Source: Chthoniobacter flavus Ellin428 | Lineage (GTDB): Bacteria > Verrucomicrobiota > Verrucomicrobiia > Chthoniobacterales > Chthoniobacteraceae | Direction: 5' to 3' | NCBI RefSeq assembly: GCF_000173075.1 | Contig: NZ_ABVL01000001.1 | Coordinates: forward strand, 186,001-250,000 | DNA length: 64,000 nucleotides | Part shown: piece by piece, positions 1 through 10,206 of the stretch | Position numbering within the stretch: position 1 is the first letter of the stretch | How the letters are laid out: each line of letters starts with the position of its first letter | The notes under the pieces: generated by a model | What the model was told of the DNA's origin: nothing | Seen by the model: the letters and a program-made list of their open reading frames with translations, nothing else | The model's database searches: none | Position numbers and translations under genes: made by a program

Positions 1-2788
1 ATCGATGACCTCCACGCGCGGCTGCAAATGGGTCGGCAGGCTCTGCGGCGGCCAATCTTCGGCCCGCACCATGACGCGATATTTGCGGGAAAGAAAGTCC
101 GCCAGCGCAGTGAGAAAGTCGCCCCGGCCCGGCTGAAACTCCGCCACGATTTCGCGGACTTTCGGCTCCAAGGGCATGAGCGTCTTGCGTACGGTCTTCG
201 GAAGCGCCCGGAGCAGCACGCCAATTTGTTCCTCCCGCAGGCCGGGGACCATCCATTGGATTTGTCCGGTGGTCAGCTGGCTGGCGACGGGCAACGGCAC
301 ACGCACAGTCACGCCATCGGCATCCTGGCCGGGCGTGTAGGCGTAGGTCACGGGCAACGCGGTGTTCCCGAGCGAGACCTGATCGGGGAAAAGCTGGCGG
401 TCGTAGGTGGTGTCGTCCTCCCCGACGAGATCAGTCTCGGTGGCGCAGAGGAAATCGGGCTCACGCGCAATACGGTCGCGCACGAAGCGATTGAGATCGT
501 GCACCGAAGACACATTGGTGATGCGCTCGGCGTAAAACTGATACATCGCCTCATCGAGATCGTGCGCCCGCCGGCTGCGCACCCGGGTGAGCGCGGTCTC
601 GATCTTTTCGCGTACCTGGTGATTCTCGCTGAAGAACCGGTGCGGTAGTTTCGCCTCCTCGGCGACGAGCGCGCCGCGGATGAAAAGCTCCGTCGCCTTT
701 TCCGGTTCGATGCGTCCGAAATCGACGTGCCGCCGCGTGATCTCCAGCCCGCTGATCAACACGCGCTCGAGCACGAGCACGCGCCCGGCTTTCGCGCTCC
801 AGTACGGCTCGGTATAGCGGAAAGTGCAAAGGTGCCCGCCGAGATCGATGATCCACTCGGGATTGATCCCCGCAACCATGCGCGCAAAAAGCAGCGATGT
901 CTCCACGATCTCGCCGGCCACGATCCACTGCGGCTGGCGGCTCTTGTCCGCGGGTTTCGCCGGAGCGGCGTTCTTCTTCGGCTTGTCGCGCCGCTCGTAG
1001 AGATTCGAACCCGGGAAGAGCGTGACCAGGCGCTCGCCGGAGGCCTTGTAGACATTGCGCTCCTGGCGAAAAGCGATGTGGCCGAGCAGACCCGCGAGGA
1101 TCGCACGATGAATGGGCGGATAGGCATTTTCCTCGGGCTGCCGATTTCCACCGCGCGCGGGCGCGTCTTCATCCATCGCATCCGCGAGCTGGCGATGGAT
1201 GTCACGCCATTCGCGCATGCGACTCAGCGAGAGAAAACTCGCTTTGCAGAAACGGCGCAACGCATTGCCACTGCCGCGCCCCTCGGCATCCGGCGCCGCG
1301 CGCCAGATATTGAGCAGCGAAAGGAAATCGGAATCGGGATCGGCGAACGCTTTGTGCGCCGTGGCGGCCGCTTCCTTCGCCTCCTCCGGGCGCTCGCGCG
1401 GATCGGGCACGCTGAGCCCAGCGGCGATGATGAGCATTTCCGGCAGCACCTTTTCCTCGCGGGCCTGAAGGAGCATGCGGCCGAGCGTGGGATCGATCGG
1501 CAGCCGGGCAAGCTCGCGGCCGAGCGACGTGAGTTCGTTCGAGTCGTTGAGCGCGCCGAGTTCGTGCAGTAATTGATACCCCGCGCGGATGGCCGCGCTG
1601 ACCGGCGGGTTGATGAACGGGAACGTCTCGATGTCGCCGAGGCGAAAGGCCTTCATCCGCAGGATGACTTCGGCCAGATTCGCTCGCTGGATTTCCGGCT
1701 GGGTGAAACGCGGACGCGCAGAGAAATCGTCCTCGGCATAGAGCCGGATACAGGTGCCATCCTGCACACGGCCCGCGCGGCCGGCGCGCTGGTTGGCGCT
1801 GCTTTGCGAGACGTCTTCCACCGGCAGGCGCTTGGTGCGCGTGCGCGGATTGTAGCGACTCATGCGCGAGAGACCGGCGTCGACGACGTAGCGAATGCGC
1901 GGCAACGTGAGTGAAGTCTCGGCGATATTCGTGGCCACGATCACCCGCCGGCGCGGACTCGGGGCGAAGATCCGCTGCTGTTCCGCCGCGGGCATGCGTC
2001 CGAAAAGGCTGATCACTTCGAAGCTCGAGCCGAGACTGCCTTCCAGCAATTCGCGGGTATCGCGGATGTCACGCTCGGTGGGCATGAAGATGAGCACATC
2101 GTCGGTGTCCGTTTCGATGAGCGCATCTTCCCGTGGCCCGCACCGCCGCCTCGATGTGGCTGAGTTCATCGGCCTGCTCGCCGGGGCGCGCGTGGCTCTC
2201 GATCGGCGCGTAACGGATTTCCACCGGATACAGGCGACCGGAGACTTCGATGATCGGCGCGCCGCCGAAGGCTTTCGAGAAGGCTTCGGTATCGATCGTC
2301 GCGGAAGTGATGATGAGCTTGAGATCGCCGCGCTTGCGCAACAGGCCCTGCAGATAGCCGAGGAGAAAATCGATATTCAGCGAGCGCTCGTGCGCTTCAT
2401 CGAGGATCAGCGCGGAATAGGCGCGCAGCATCGGGTCCGACTGGATCTCGGCGAGGAGGATGCCGTCGGTCATGAACTTCACCCGCGTGTCGCGACTGGT
2501 GTCGTCGTTGAAACGCATCTTGCAACCGACCTCGCGGCCCCAAGCGACGCCGAGCTCCTCGGCCACGCGCCGCGAGACGCTCATCGCCGCGACCCGGCGT
2601 GGCTGCGTGCAGCCAATCCGGCCCCGCTCGCCCAGCCCCGCGTCGAGACACATCTTGGGCAATTGCGTCGTCTTGCCCGAGCCGGTCTCGCCGGCCACGA
2701 CTACGACCTGATGCCCGCGCAAGGCCGCGAGGATCTCCTCGCGCCGGGCGCTGATCGGGAGTTCAGGTGGATAGTGAATGGCAGGCAT
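1..2788 (-). CDS. hrpA: ATP-dependent RNA helicase HrpA (DEAH box), 3' end outside window, one frameshift
   Basis: DEAH-box helicase of the HrpA family, which unwinds structured RNA using ATP. The N-terminal part shows the Walker A motif [13 protein letters not shown], the DEAH motif in [10 protein letters not shown], and the TSAT motif. Further downstream the minus strand encodes a helicase C-terminal domain (QRAGRAGR motif) and the HrpA-type C-terminal region, which runs off the window edge. About 929 residues are present, whereas E. coli HrpA is about 1300. The ATG at 2788 is preferred over an in-frame TTG at 2818. The frame changes near 2130-2132: reading GG instead of GGG on the coding strand joins the N-terminal frame to the downstream frame, which is open to base 1. 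This is probably a sequencing error. No clear ribosome binding site is visible. Confidence 0.93.
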
Positions 2789-2911
2789 CGGCAAAAAGCG
2801 GGTCGGGACTATACACAAAAATCATACGGGCGCTGTAGCAGGTGTAGGGCGCGTGTCCCTACGCGACGTGAGTTGACCCAATTCACAGCGCCAGCCCCGA
2901 TATGGAAGGAC

Positions 2912-3253
2912 ATTCCTGGGAGCGGCGACTTTCCAGTCGCTGACCGAAAAGTCCATTGCGCGTAGCGCCCTTTTTTAGGCTGATCTTTATACACAAGTCT
3001 CCGCAATAGAGGGACGCCGCTACGGATGGCACTGGAAGCGGCGACTTCCTAGTCGCCGATAGAAAAGCCCTCGGCGCGAAGCGCTCTCACTGAAGGACAC
3101 CGCTCCGCGGTGTAGGGTTTTTTCTAGGAAGTCGCCCCTCCCAGCGCTCTCGTGGTTCATCGCCCCTTGCAGGAAAAGATGTGTATAAAGGTCAGTTTTT
3201 AAGCACCGTTACGCGGCGCAGGGTCTTTTCTAGAAAGTCGCCCCTCCCAGGGA
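2912..3253. repeat. Intergenic repeat island with four GAAGTCGCC-type units, two in each orientation, and a possible MITE-like frame
   Basis: The 467-base gap between hrpA and the FAD oxidoreductase holds no convincing gene. A unit resembling GGAGCGGCGACTTTCC occurs at about 2917-2950 and 3031-3066, and its reverse complement (TAGGAAGTCGCCCCTCCCAG) at about 3115-3145 and 3221-3253. An imperfect inverted pair, GATCTTTATACACA near 2982 and TGTGTATAAAGGTC near 3180, brackets part of the island at 2970-3200. The arrangement fits a small non-autonomous element or a nest of REP-like palindromes. No target-site duplication was identified. Confidence 0.7.
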
Positions 3254-3255
3254 AC

Positions 3256-5160
3256 TCAGCTCGGCCGCGCCGCCCAGGCCGCGCGCAGCCAGGCCCCGCG
3301 GGTGGTCTTGCCATCCGCCTTCGGCAAGCCGGCGACGTCGATATTCAGCGAGCTGGCCAGCTTTTCCCAGCGTTCCGCCAGCGCGGGATCGAGCGGTTTG
3401 CTGAGTTCCGCGGCGTGGCCGGGGAAGGCTTCGTAATATTGGCTGAAGATATTCTTCCCGCGTTCCCCCAGAGTCGCCGGCGTGGGCGCGAGTCCGTGCA
3501 ATCCGCCGGCCGTTCCCCACCATTGGACCGCAGTAAAATCCGAATTTCCCGGCAGCACGTCGCTCACATAAATCGTCGATCCGCCTTCCGCGTGGAGCAG
3601 GTCCTGCAACTTCGGCACCGAGACTGTCTGCAGGATGCCATGCTTGCGCCGCGCGAGATGCGCGGCGTGGCCAGCCGCTTCGCCGAGCGACATCCAGATC
3701 GGCTCCAGGCGGAGCGCGCAAAAGCCCACGTGCGAAGCACTGACCGCATTCGTCACGAGCAGGTTTTCAAAGCCTTTCGCGATCAGCACGCCGTAGGGAA
3801 TCTGATACGGGGCGACCATCTTGTAGAACTCGCCTTCGTGTTTGCCGCCGAAGCGCGAGCCCTCGTGCGAGGTGCCGTGGCAATTCGGCCCGTAATCGCC
3901 CATCGCAATGGCGTCGGTATGCAGCACGGCGCGGGCGTCGTTCGGGGCGCAATCGGTGTCCTTTTCGGTGAAGATATATTCGCCCACCACGCGGCGCCCT
4001 TCGCGCACGTAGAGCTGCATCGGCAGATGATTGCTGTCGGTGAACTCATCCTTGCAGAAGCCCCATTCGCGCGCTTCGTCACGGAACTTCGCCGGCACCG
4101 CGGAGTCGTTTTGCAAAAAGTAAATGAGACCCACGTCCCAGCGCAGATGCTCGTCGAAAACGCGGTCGCGGGATTGCCGCAGGCCGGTGCGCGAGAAGGG
4201 CGCAACCGCCCCGTGCTGGACCACGCGCGCGGCGAAGCCGGATTCGCCCTCCGGCCAGTCGTCATTTCCACCGGGCAGGGAAAGCCGAACGAGCCCCTTC
4301 GACATATCGTTGATGTCGTATTTGCCGTTCGGCAATGGGCCCTGGGCCTTGATGAGTTCCGTCGGTTTCGTGCTGAAGACGCCGTGAATGCGGCCGTCGA
4401 GGAGCAACGCGAGCAGGTCGACGAATCCGGCGCGCAGATAGCCGGGCGGTTCCTCGACCGGCACGCGGTTCTTCGGATCGCGCGTCATGCACAGGCGGAA
4501 ATTGTAGGCCTGCAACTGATCGTCGGCTTCGTCCGGGGCGAGCGACTCGCCATACTGGTTGCCCGCCTCGCGGCCCACGTGATAGGCCGCGCGGGCGCAG
4601 GCCATCAGGTCGCCTTCATAGGTCGCATCGACGAAATAGTAGGCGGCGACGGAGTGATACTGGGCATCGCCATCGACGAGGAGCGCGATCTCCACCGCAC
4701 GGGAAGTCGCCGGACCTTCGCCGTCGCCGTTGCTGCTGTTCTTCACGCCATCGAGGACCCATTCGGTGCGCAGGGTGATCTTCGGCTGCTCGGCGATCAT
4801 CTTTTCAAAGATGGAAAGCGCGACCTTGGGTTCGAATTGCGTACCGTGAAAGCAATCGCGCACCTGCTGGGAATCGGCGCCATAGGTCTCGCGGTAGTAG
4901 GCCTCGACGCGATGGGCGAAATCGAGGAACGAGCCGTTCAGCCCCTCCAGCGTGCGGAAATCGGTGTGCGAAAGGCCGTTGGTCATCATCCCGCCAATGC
5001 GGCGCGACGGCTCGATGAGCAACACACGCTCGCCATCCCTGGCCGCGGCGATCGCCGTCGCGATTCCACTGGGCGTGGCGCCGTATACGAGGATATCGAA
5101 TTCCTGAGCATGCAGGACAGTGGCCAGCAGCAGGAGCAGGGGGAGGAGGAACCGGCGCAT
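3256..5160 (-). CDS. Secreted FAD-dependent oxidoreductase (PF12831 type)
   Basis: 634-residue protein with a clear signal peptide (MRRFLLPLLLLLATVLHAQ), so probably periplasmic. Next comes an FAD-binding Rossmann start: YGATPSGIATAIAAARDG followed by LIEPSRRIGGMMTNG. These match the FAD_oxidored family, which is common in Planctomycetes and Verrucomicrobia and usually annotated only as FAD-dependent oxidoreductase. The substrate is unknown. The frame is intact and the start ATG is directly followed by the signal peptide. It lies 65 bases downstream of eutC on the same strand and could be co-transcribed, though no functional link is evident. A related protein with an extra C-terminal domain is encoded at 61441-63378. 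Confidence 0.85.
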   Translation of the reverse strand: MRRFLLPLLLLLATVLHAQEFDILVYGATPSGIATAIAAARDGERVLLIEPSRRIGGMMTNGLSHTDFRTLEGLNGSFLDFAHRVEAYYRETYGADSQQVRDCFHGTQFEPKVALSIFEKMIAEQPKITLRTEWVLDGVKNSSNGDGEGPATSRAVEIALLVDGDAQYHSVAAYYFVDATYEGDLMACARAAYHVGREAGNQYGESLAPDEADDQLQAYNFRLCMTRDPKNRVPVEEPPGYLRAGFVDLLALLLDGRIHGVFSTKPTELIKAQGPLPNGKYDINDMSKGLVRLSLPGGNDDWPEGESGFAARVVQHGAVAPFSRTGLRQSRDRVFDEHLRWDVGLIYFLQNDSAVPAKFRDEAREWGFCKDEFTDSNHLPMQLYVREGRRVVGEYIFTEKDTDCAPNDARAVLHTDAIAMGDYGPNCHGTSHEGSRFGGKHEGEFYKMVAPYQIPYGVLIAKGFENLLVTNAVSASHVGFCALRLEPIWMSLGEAAGHAAHLARRKHGILQTVSVPKLQDLLHAEGGSTIYVSDVLPGNSDFTAVQWWGTAGGLHGLAPTPATLGERGKNIFSQYYEAFPGHAAELSKPLDPALAERWEKLASSLNIDVAGLPKADGKTTRGAWLRAAWAARPS

Positions 5161-5225
5161 TGGTTAGCCGGTAGCTGGTGTTGGGCAGTGGGGCAAGTAC
5201 CGTGTGGGGAAAACGGAGCCGCCGC

Positions 5226-6022
5226 CTATTCACTCCCAAGGGCGGGCTTTTCCGGAGCGCTGTCGCCGAGCACCGTTTCGTCTTTCAAAACCACCCCGCT
5301 CACGCGGAGCTGGCGGGCCTGGGTGAGGAGGGCGTGGAGCTTGCGCGCGGCCTTGGCGGGGGCGAGGGCCGCCGGTGCGGATATTGGAAATACAATTGCG
5401 ATCGGCATCGGTCCGGCCGGGCGCGGGCGCATAGGTAAAATAGGCGCCCAGGCTGTCGGCGCTGCCGAGACCCAGGACGTTCGCCGAGGAGCATGAGGCT
5501 GATCTGGGCGCGGAGGATTTCGCCCGATCTCATCCTGCAGGGCGACGCGAGCGTGCCGGGCGACGATCACCGGTGCGAGGGTTCCAGCCATCTCCGCGAA
5601 GGAGCGGGAGCAGCGCCACGAGCACCCGGCTCCGTTTGGGTGGTCGCGGCGAGGGTGGAAAGGCCATCCGATACGATGATTGCCAGGTCGCAGCGCGGGG
5701 TGGTCTCGGCAGATCCAGCCAACGTTGCGCGCGAGGCCTCGGCGAGACGACGGCCGAGATTCGGGTGTTGGAGGAATTCGGCGCGATCGGGTGCCGCGCT
5801 GTCGACCACCCGCACTGGCTCACCGAGCACTCTCAGCTTCGTGGCCAGAGCCTCGGCATCGAACTCCGCCAGTACCGCGTCACGCGCCCGCGCATGAGCG
5901 AGACGGAAATCGAGCTGGGCCCGTGTGGGCAGACTGCCGCCACTGCGCCCGAGCGCGATCCGCGCTGCGGTGTAGGCGCGCAGCGGGCTCCACGGATCGG
6001 CCGGAACGAGTTCGTCACTCAT
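5226..6022 (-). CDS. eutC: Ethanolamine ammonia-lyase small subunit EutC, five apparent frameshifts
   Basis: Small subunit of the adenosylcobalamin-dependent ethanolamine ammonia-lyase, which splits ethanolamine to acetaldehyde and ammonia. Conserved EutC segments appear in order but in different frames: [60 protein letters not shown], a stretch ending [14 protein letters not shown], and [11 protein letters not shown]. Removing one base from each of five triplet G or C runs (5625-5627, 5579-5581, 5523-5525, 5471-5473, 5366-5368) gives one continuous frame of 263 residues ending at the TAG at 5226. The start ATG overlaps the end of eutB by 8 bases. Identity is secure. The disruption is probably consensus error, but decay cannot be excluded. 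Confidence 0.85.
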
Positions 6023-7399
6023 GGCTCATCCCCGCAATCAGCGCGTGTTGATGATCCACCGCCTCGAGATGCAACCCATCGCGCGCGATGCGCATCTTCT
6101 CCAGCCACACGGCAAATTCCGGCGCCGGCCGGAGGTTCAACACCTGCCGCAGATACTGCGCATCGTGAAAGCTGGTCGATTGATAATTGAGCATGATGTC
6201 GTCCGCGCCGGGCACGCCCATGATGTAATTGCAGCCGGCCACGCCGAGCAGCGTGAGAAGCGTATCCATGTCGTCCTGGTCGGCCTCGGCGTGGTTGGTG
6301 TAGCACACGTCGCAGCCCATCGGCAGGCCGAGCAACTTCCCGCAGAAATGATCCTCCAGACCCGCGCGGACGATCTGTTTGCCGTCGTAAAGATATTCCG
6401 GGCCGATGAAACCGACGACCGTGTTGACCAGCAACGGTTCGAATTCCCGGGCCACCGCATAGGCGCGCGCCTCGAGTGTTTGCTGGTCGATGCCGTGGTG
6501 CGCATTCGCGGAAAAGACATGAGCCCTGGCCGGTTTCGAAATACATCACGTTGCGGCCGATCGTCCCGCGATTCAGCGCCAGCGCGGCTTCGCGGGCTTC
6601 GCGCAGGGAGCGCGAGATCGATGCCGAAACTGCGGTTCGCGGCCTCGGTGCCGGCGATGGATTGGAAGACGAGATCGAGCGGCGCGCCCGCTTCCATGCA
6701 GCGCAGCGAAGTCGTCACATGCGCGAGCACGCACGATTGCGTGGGGATTTCGTATCGGCGGATGAGCTGATCGATGAGCCGCAGCAGCGTGGCACACGCG
6801 CCCGGTGAATCGGTGACCGGATTGATGCCGATGACCGCATCACCACAGCCGTACATGAGCCCGTCGAGAATCGACGCCGCGATCCCGCGCGGGTCGTCGG
6901 TCGGATGATTCGGCTGCAACCGCACGGCCAGCGTGCCAGGCAGACCCAGCGTGTTGCGGAACTTGGTCACTACGCGCGCCTTTGCCGCGACGAGGATGAG
7001 GTCCTGGTTGCTCATCAGCTTGCTCACCGCGGCGACCATCTCGGGCGTGAGCCCCGGTGCGAGCGCGGTAAGCGTCGCGGTATCCGTCTCGTAGCGAAGC
7101 AGCCAGTCGCGCAGTTCTCCGACACTCAACCCGCTGATCGACTGGAACGCCGCGCGGTCCTGGCGATCAAGAATCAGCCGGGTGACTTCGTCCTGCTCGT
7201 ACGGAATGAGCGGTTCCTCGAGAAAGCGCGTGAGCGGCACTTCGGCGAGACACATTTGCGCGGCCACGCGCTCCTCGGAGCCGGCCGCGGCGAGCCCGGC
7301 GAGCTGGTCGCCCGAACGCAGTGGCGTCGCCTTGGCGAGCAGTGTCTTGAGATCAGGAAAAACGTGCGTCCTTCCGTCGAGAGTCAGCCGATAGCTCAT
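6015..7399 (-). CDS. eutB: Ethanolamine ammonia-lyase large subunit EutB, two apparent frameshifts
   Basis: Large catalytic subunit of ethanolamine ammonia-lyase. The N-terminal part (MSYRLTLDGRTHVFPDLKT, SNQDLILVAAKARVVTKFRN, SIAGTEAANRSFGIDLAL) and C-terminal part (LLVNTVVGFIGPEYLYDGKQ, GLPMGCDVCYTNHAEADQDD, GVPGADDIMLNYQSTSFHDA) match EutB. Dropping one base from the run at 6606-6608 and one from the A run at 6512-6515 joins them through NVMYFETGQGS and SANAHHGIDQQ. The result is 460 residues, close to the usual 453. The ATG at 7399 matches EutB N-termini, and the longer upstream reading is repeat sequence. No microcompartment shell genes are adjacent, so this looks like a free eutBC pair. 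No cobalamin riboswitch was recognised upstream. Confidence 0.9.
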
Positions 7400-7461
7400 C
7401 GGATGAACAACATACCCCGCGTCCCGCGCAATGCGAGCCGTCGTTCCGTCACGATTGCGCA

Positions 7462-7640
7462 ACGGCGGAGCCGCAACCAAAAAGGTTAAACGCAGAGACG
7501 CAGAGACGCAGAGAGCTACTAAAGAGCCACCACGAAACGCCCAAAAAAAAAAGAACCGCGAGCCCCTCACCACTTCTTCTCTGCGCCTCTGCGGCCTCTG
7601 CGTTTAAAAATTTCTTTGGCTCTGCTGTGCGGGGGCCTCG
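7462..7640. repeat. Intergenic inverted pair of CGCAGAG-type tandem repeats
   Basis: The divergent gap between eutB and the ATP-grasp gene (7400-7700) holds no gene. It contains GGCGGAGCCGCAACCAAA followed by an 8-bp tandem repeat (AACGCAGAG, ACGCAGAG, ACGCAGAG) at about 7487-7513. An inverted relative (CTCTGCGCCTCTGCGG, then CTCTGCGTTTAAA) lies at about 7577-7610. The same family recurs near 20913-20945, 55571-55585 and 56910-56975. The arms could pair into a long RNA hairpin. Promoters for both flanking genes must lie in this gap but none was resolved. Confidence 0.75.
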
Positions 7641-7700
7641 GCGTTTAGAGGCGGGGCGGGCATTGCGCGGGTAGTGGGTCATCGACTATCGTCCCCCCGA

Positions 7701-10202
7701 ATGACTTCACCTCCGGTAACCAGCGTCGTGCCTTCCCCGAGCGGCGTCTGGGCGGCGTATCATCCCCGGGCGGAAGTTTTCGACGAGATGCGCGCCGCGG
7801 ATGGCACCGTGCGTCCGCACTGGCTGCCGCTCGTGCAAGGCCTGGAGCGGCTCGGCCGGGAAGGCGTGCGTGAGCGGGCCGAAAGCGCCCTGCAACTGCT
7901 GCGCGAACACGGCGTGACTTACAACGTGCACGCCGATGGCGAGAGCGCCGAGCGCCGCTGGGAACTCGACGTCCTCCCGCAGATCATCGACGCCGCGGAA
8001 TGGGCGCAACTCGAAGCCGGCCTCATCCAGCGCACGAAGCTCCTCAATCTCGTGCTGGCCGACATCTACGGTCCGCAACAACTGCTGCAGGAGGGCTTGC
8101 TTCCCCCCGCCCTGCTCCACGCCAATCCCGGTTTCCTGCGTTGCTGCCACGGCATTCGTCCACCGGGCGGCCTCTTTCTCTCGTTGCATGCTGTTGATCT
8201 CACCCGTGCGCCGAACGGCCGCTGGTGGGTGCTGAGCGACCGCACCCAGGCGCCGAGCGGCGTCGGTTATGCGCTGGAGAATCGCGCGATCCTTTCGCGC
8301 GTGCTGCCCGAGGAATTCCGCGCCGCGCAAGTGCAACGGCTCGCCAGTTTTTTCCGGCAGCGGAAGGCCGGACTGCGCGCGCTGGCGCCGTGGACGAGCG
8401 CGCCGAATATCGTCCTGCTCACGCCAGGCACCTATGCCGAGACTTATTTCGAGCACGCCTACCTCGCGCGCTTCCTGGGTTACCAATTGGTCGAAGGCAG
8501 CGACCTCACGGTGCGCGATCAATGCGTCTTTTTAAAAACGCTCGAGGGCCTGCAACGCGTCGACGTGATCATCCGCCGCGTGGATGACACCTGGTGCGAT
8601 CCGCTGGAGCTGCGCGGCGATTCCCTCCTCGGCGTGCCCGGCCTCGTCGAAGCCGCGCGCGCGGGCAACGTCGCCATCTCCAACGCCCTCGGCACCGGCG
8701 CGGTGGAAACGACCGCCCTGCTCGCCTTCCTGCCCGCGCTCTCGCGGCATTTGCTGAATGAAGAACTGCGCATCCCGAATGTCGCCACCTGGTGGTGCGG
8801 CCAGCAAAGCGAACGCGATTTCGCGCTCGGCGCGCTGAACAAACTCGTCACCAAACGCGCCTTCGTCGGCGGCCACGGCGAGCCCAGCTTCGGCGGCCGC
8901 CTCGGCGCGCGGGAACTCGAAGACCTGGCCGCGCACATCCGCGCGAACCCGCACGCCTATGTCACCCAGGAGAGCGTCGCGCTCTCCACCGCGCCGGTCT
9001 GGCACGGCAACGCCCCTGAGCCGCGCCCGCTCATCATGCGCTGCTACATCTGCGCGACCGTCGATGGCTTCACGGTGATGCCCGGCGCGCTCACACGCGT
9101 GTCGCCTTCGGCGGAATCGCCGATCGTTTCCTCGCGCTACGGCGGCGGAAGCAAGGACACCTGGGTGCGTTCGAGCGCGCCAACGGGATCCGCCGCGGCC
9201 GTGGAATCCACGGCGCCGGCGCTGCGCCCGGAAGTGAGCGCGTCGCACGTGCCCAGCCGTGTGGTCGAAAACCTTTTCTGGCTCGGCCGCTATGCCGAAC
9301 GCCTGGAAGACACCACCCGCCTGCTGCGCACCGCCCTCGGCCGTCTTGCCGGCGAAGGCGGACCGACCGAGGAAGTGGAACTGACCGCTCTCGCCCGCTG
9401 GCTCGCCCGCACGGAAATTCTCGACGCCCGCTTCGCCGATGAATTCACCCCGGCGGAGCTCGCCTCCGAATTGCGCGAGCTCGTCTTCGAGCGCAATCGC
9501 TTCGGCACTGTGCGCGAATTGCTCGGCCGCGTCGGCTTCCTCGCCAACAATGTGCGCGACCGCCTCTCCGGCGACACCTGGCGCATTCTCAATCAGCTCC
9601 AGACGGATTTCCCGGCGACGATGTCCCGTGCGACACCGGGCGCGATTCTGCACACGCTGCACCGGCTCATCTTCCAACTCGCGGCCTTCAGCGGCATGGA
9701 GATGGAAAACATGACCCGCGGCCACGCCTGGCGTTTTCTCGATATCGGCCGGCGACTGGAGCGGGCGATCAATCTCGTGTCCAATGTCCGCGCGGTCCTT
9801 GCCGCCGATACCGACGGCACAGCGCTCGCGCCGCTGCTCGAATACACCGACAGCACGATGACCTATCGCCGGCGCTATCTCGCGCGACCGGAAATGCCGA
9901 CTACACTCGCGCTCTTGATCAATGACGTGTCGAACCCGCGCTCGCTCGTTTTCCAGCTGGAGATTCTGGGCCATCATCTCGCCGCCCTCCCCGGCGCGGA
10001 CGGCACGCGCCCCGAGCAAATTCATTTCGAAGACCTCATGGCGCTGCTCCGCGAAACCGACGCCCAGGATTTCGCGACGCAAGGCGTCCTCGGCCGCGCG
10101 CGCCTGGCCACGCGGCTCGATGAATTCTACGAGGCCACTGGCCAGCTCTCCGATCTGCTCACCGCCTCCTATTTCAGTCACGTGCCCGCGCGAGTGAGCT
10201 AA
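7701..10202 (+). CDS. Circularly permuted ATP-grasp / alpha-E domain fusion protein
   Basis: 833-residue fusion. The N-terminal half (to about residue 480) is a circularly permuted ATP-grasp protein of type 2, with conserved stretches such as GVTYNVHADGESAERRWELD, HGIRPPGGLFLSLHAVDL and LSDRTQAPSGVGYALENR. The C-terminal part from about residue 515 (SRVVENLFWLGRYAERLEDT) is an alpha-E domain. These two domains are often separate genes and typically sit beside a transglutaminase. Comparative-genomics work has proposed that such clusters make or attach small peptides. ATG 7701 is taken as the start because the in-frame GTG at 7674 lies in repeat-derived sequence. The next gene starts 4 bases after its stop, so the two form an operon. 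Confidence 0.9.
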   Translation: MTSPPVTSVVPSPSGVWAAYHPRAEVFDEMRAADGTVRPHWLPLVQGLERLGREGVRERAESALQLLREHGVTYNVHADGESAERRWELDVLPQIIDAAEWAQLEAGLIQRTKLLNLVLADIYGPQQLLQEGLLPPALLHANPGFLRCCHGIRPPGGLFLSLHAVDLTRAPNGRWWVLSDRTQAPSGVGYALENRAILSRVLPEEFRAAQVQRLASFFRQRKAGLRALAPWTSAPNIVLLTPGTYAETYFEHAYLARFLGYQLVEGSDLTVRDQCVFLKTLEGLQRVDVIIRRVDDTWCDPLELRGDSLLGVPGLVEAARAGNVAISNALGTGAVETTALLAFLPALSRHLLNEELRIPNVATWWCGQQSERDFALGALNKLVTKRAFVGGHGEPSFGGRLGARELEDLAAHIRANPHAYVTQESVALSTAPVWHGNAPEPRPLIMRCYICATVDGFTVMPGALTRVSPSAESPIVSSRYGGGSKDTWVRSSAPTGSAAAVESTAPALRPEVSASHVPSRVVENLFWLGRYAERLEDTTRLLRTALGRLAGEGGPTEEVELTALARWLARTEILDARFADEFTPAELASELRELVFERNRFGTVRELLGRVGFLANNVRDRLSGDTWRILNQLQTDFPATMSRATPGAILHTLHRLIFQLAAFSGMEMENMTRGHAWRFLDIGRRLERAINLVSNVRAVLAADTDGTALAPLLEYTDSTMTYRRRYLARPEMPTTLALLINDVSNPRSLVFQLEILGHHLAALPGADGTRPEQIHFEDLMALLRETDAQDFATQGVLGRARLATRLDEFYEATGQLSDLLTASYFSHVPARVS

Positions 10203-10206
10203 GGCC

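Noticed and set aside
727..2965. Several plus-strand frames over hrpA
   Set aside because: Antisense shadows of a helicase whose motifs and continuous frame are clear on the minus strand.
3181..5496. 771-codon plus-strand frame over the FAD oxidoreductase
   Set aside because: No motif, begins in repeat sequence, and is antisense to a gene with signal peptide and FAD-binding motif.
5226..6022. Programmed frameshifting in eutC
   Set aside because: Five separate +1 sites at ordinary GGG/CCC runs in one small gene have no slippery-site context; the same pattern in eight other genes points to consensus errors.
7400..7700. Cobalamin riboswitch upstream of eutB
   Set aside because: The gap is occupied by CGCAGAG repeats and no B12-box-like sequence was recognised.
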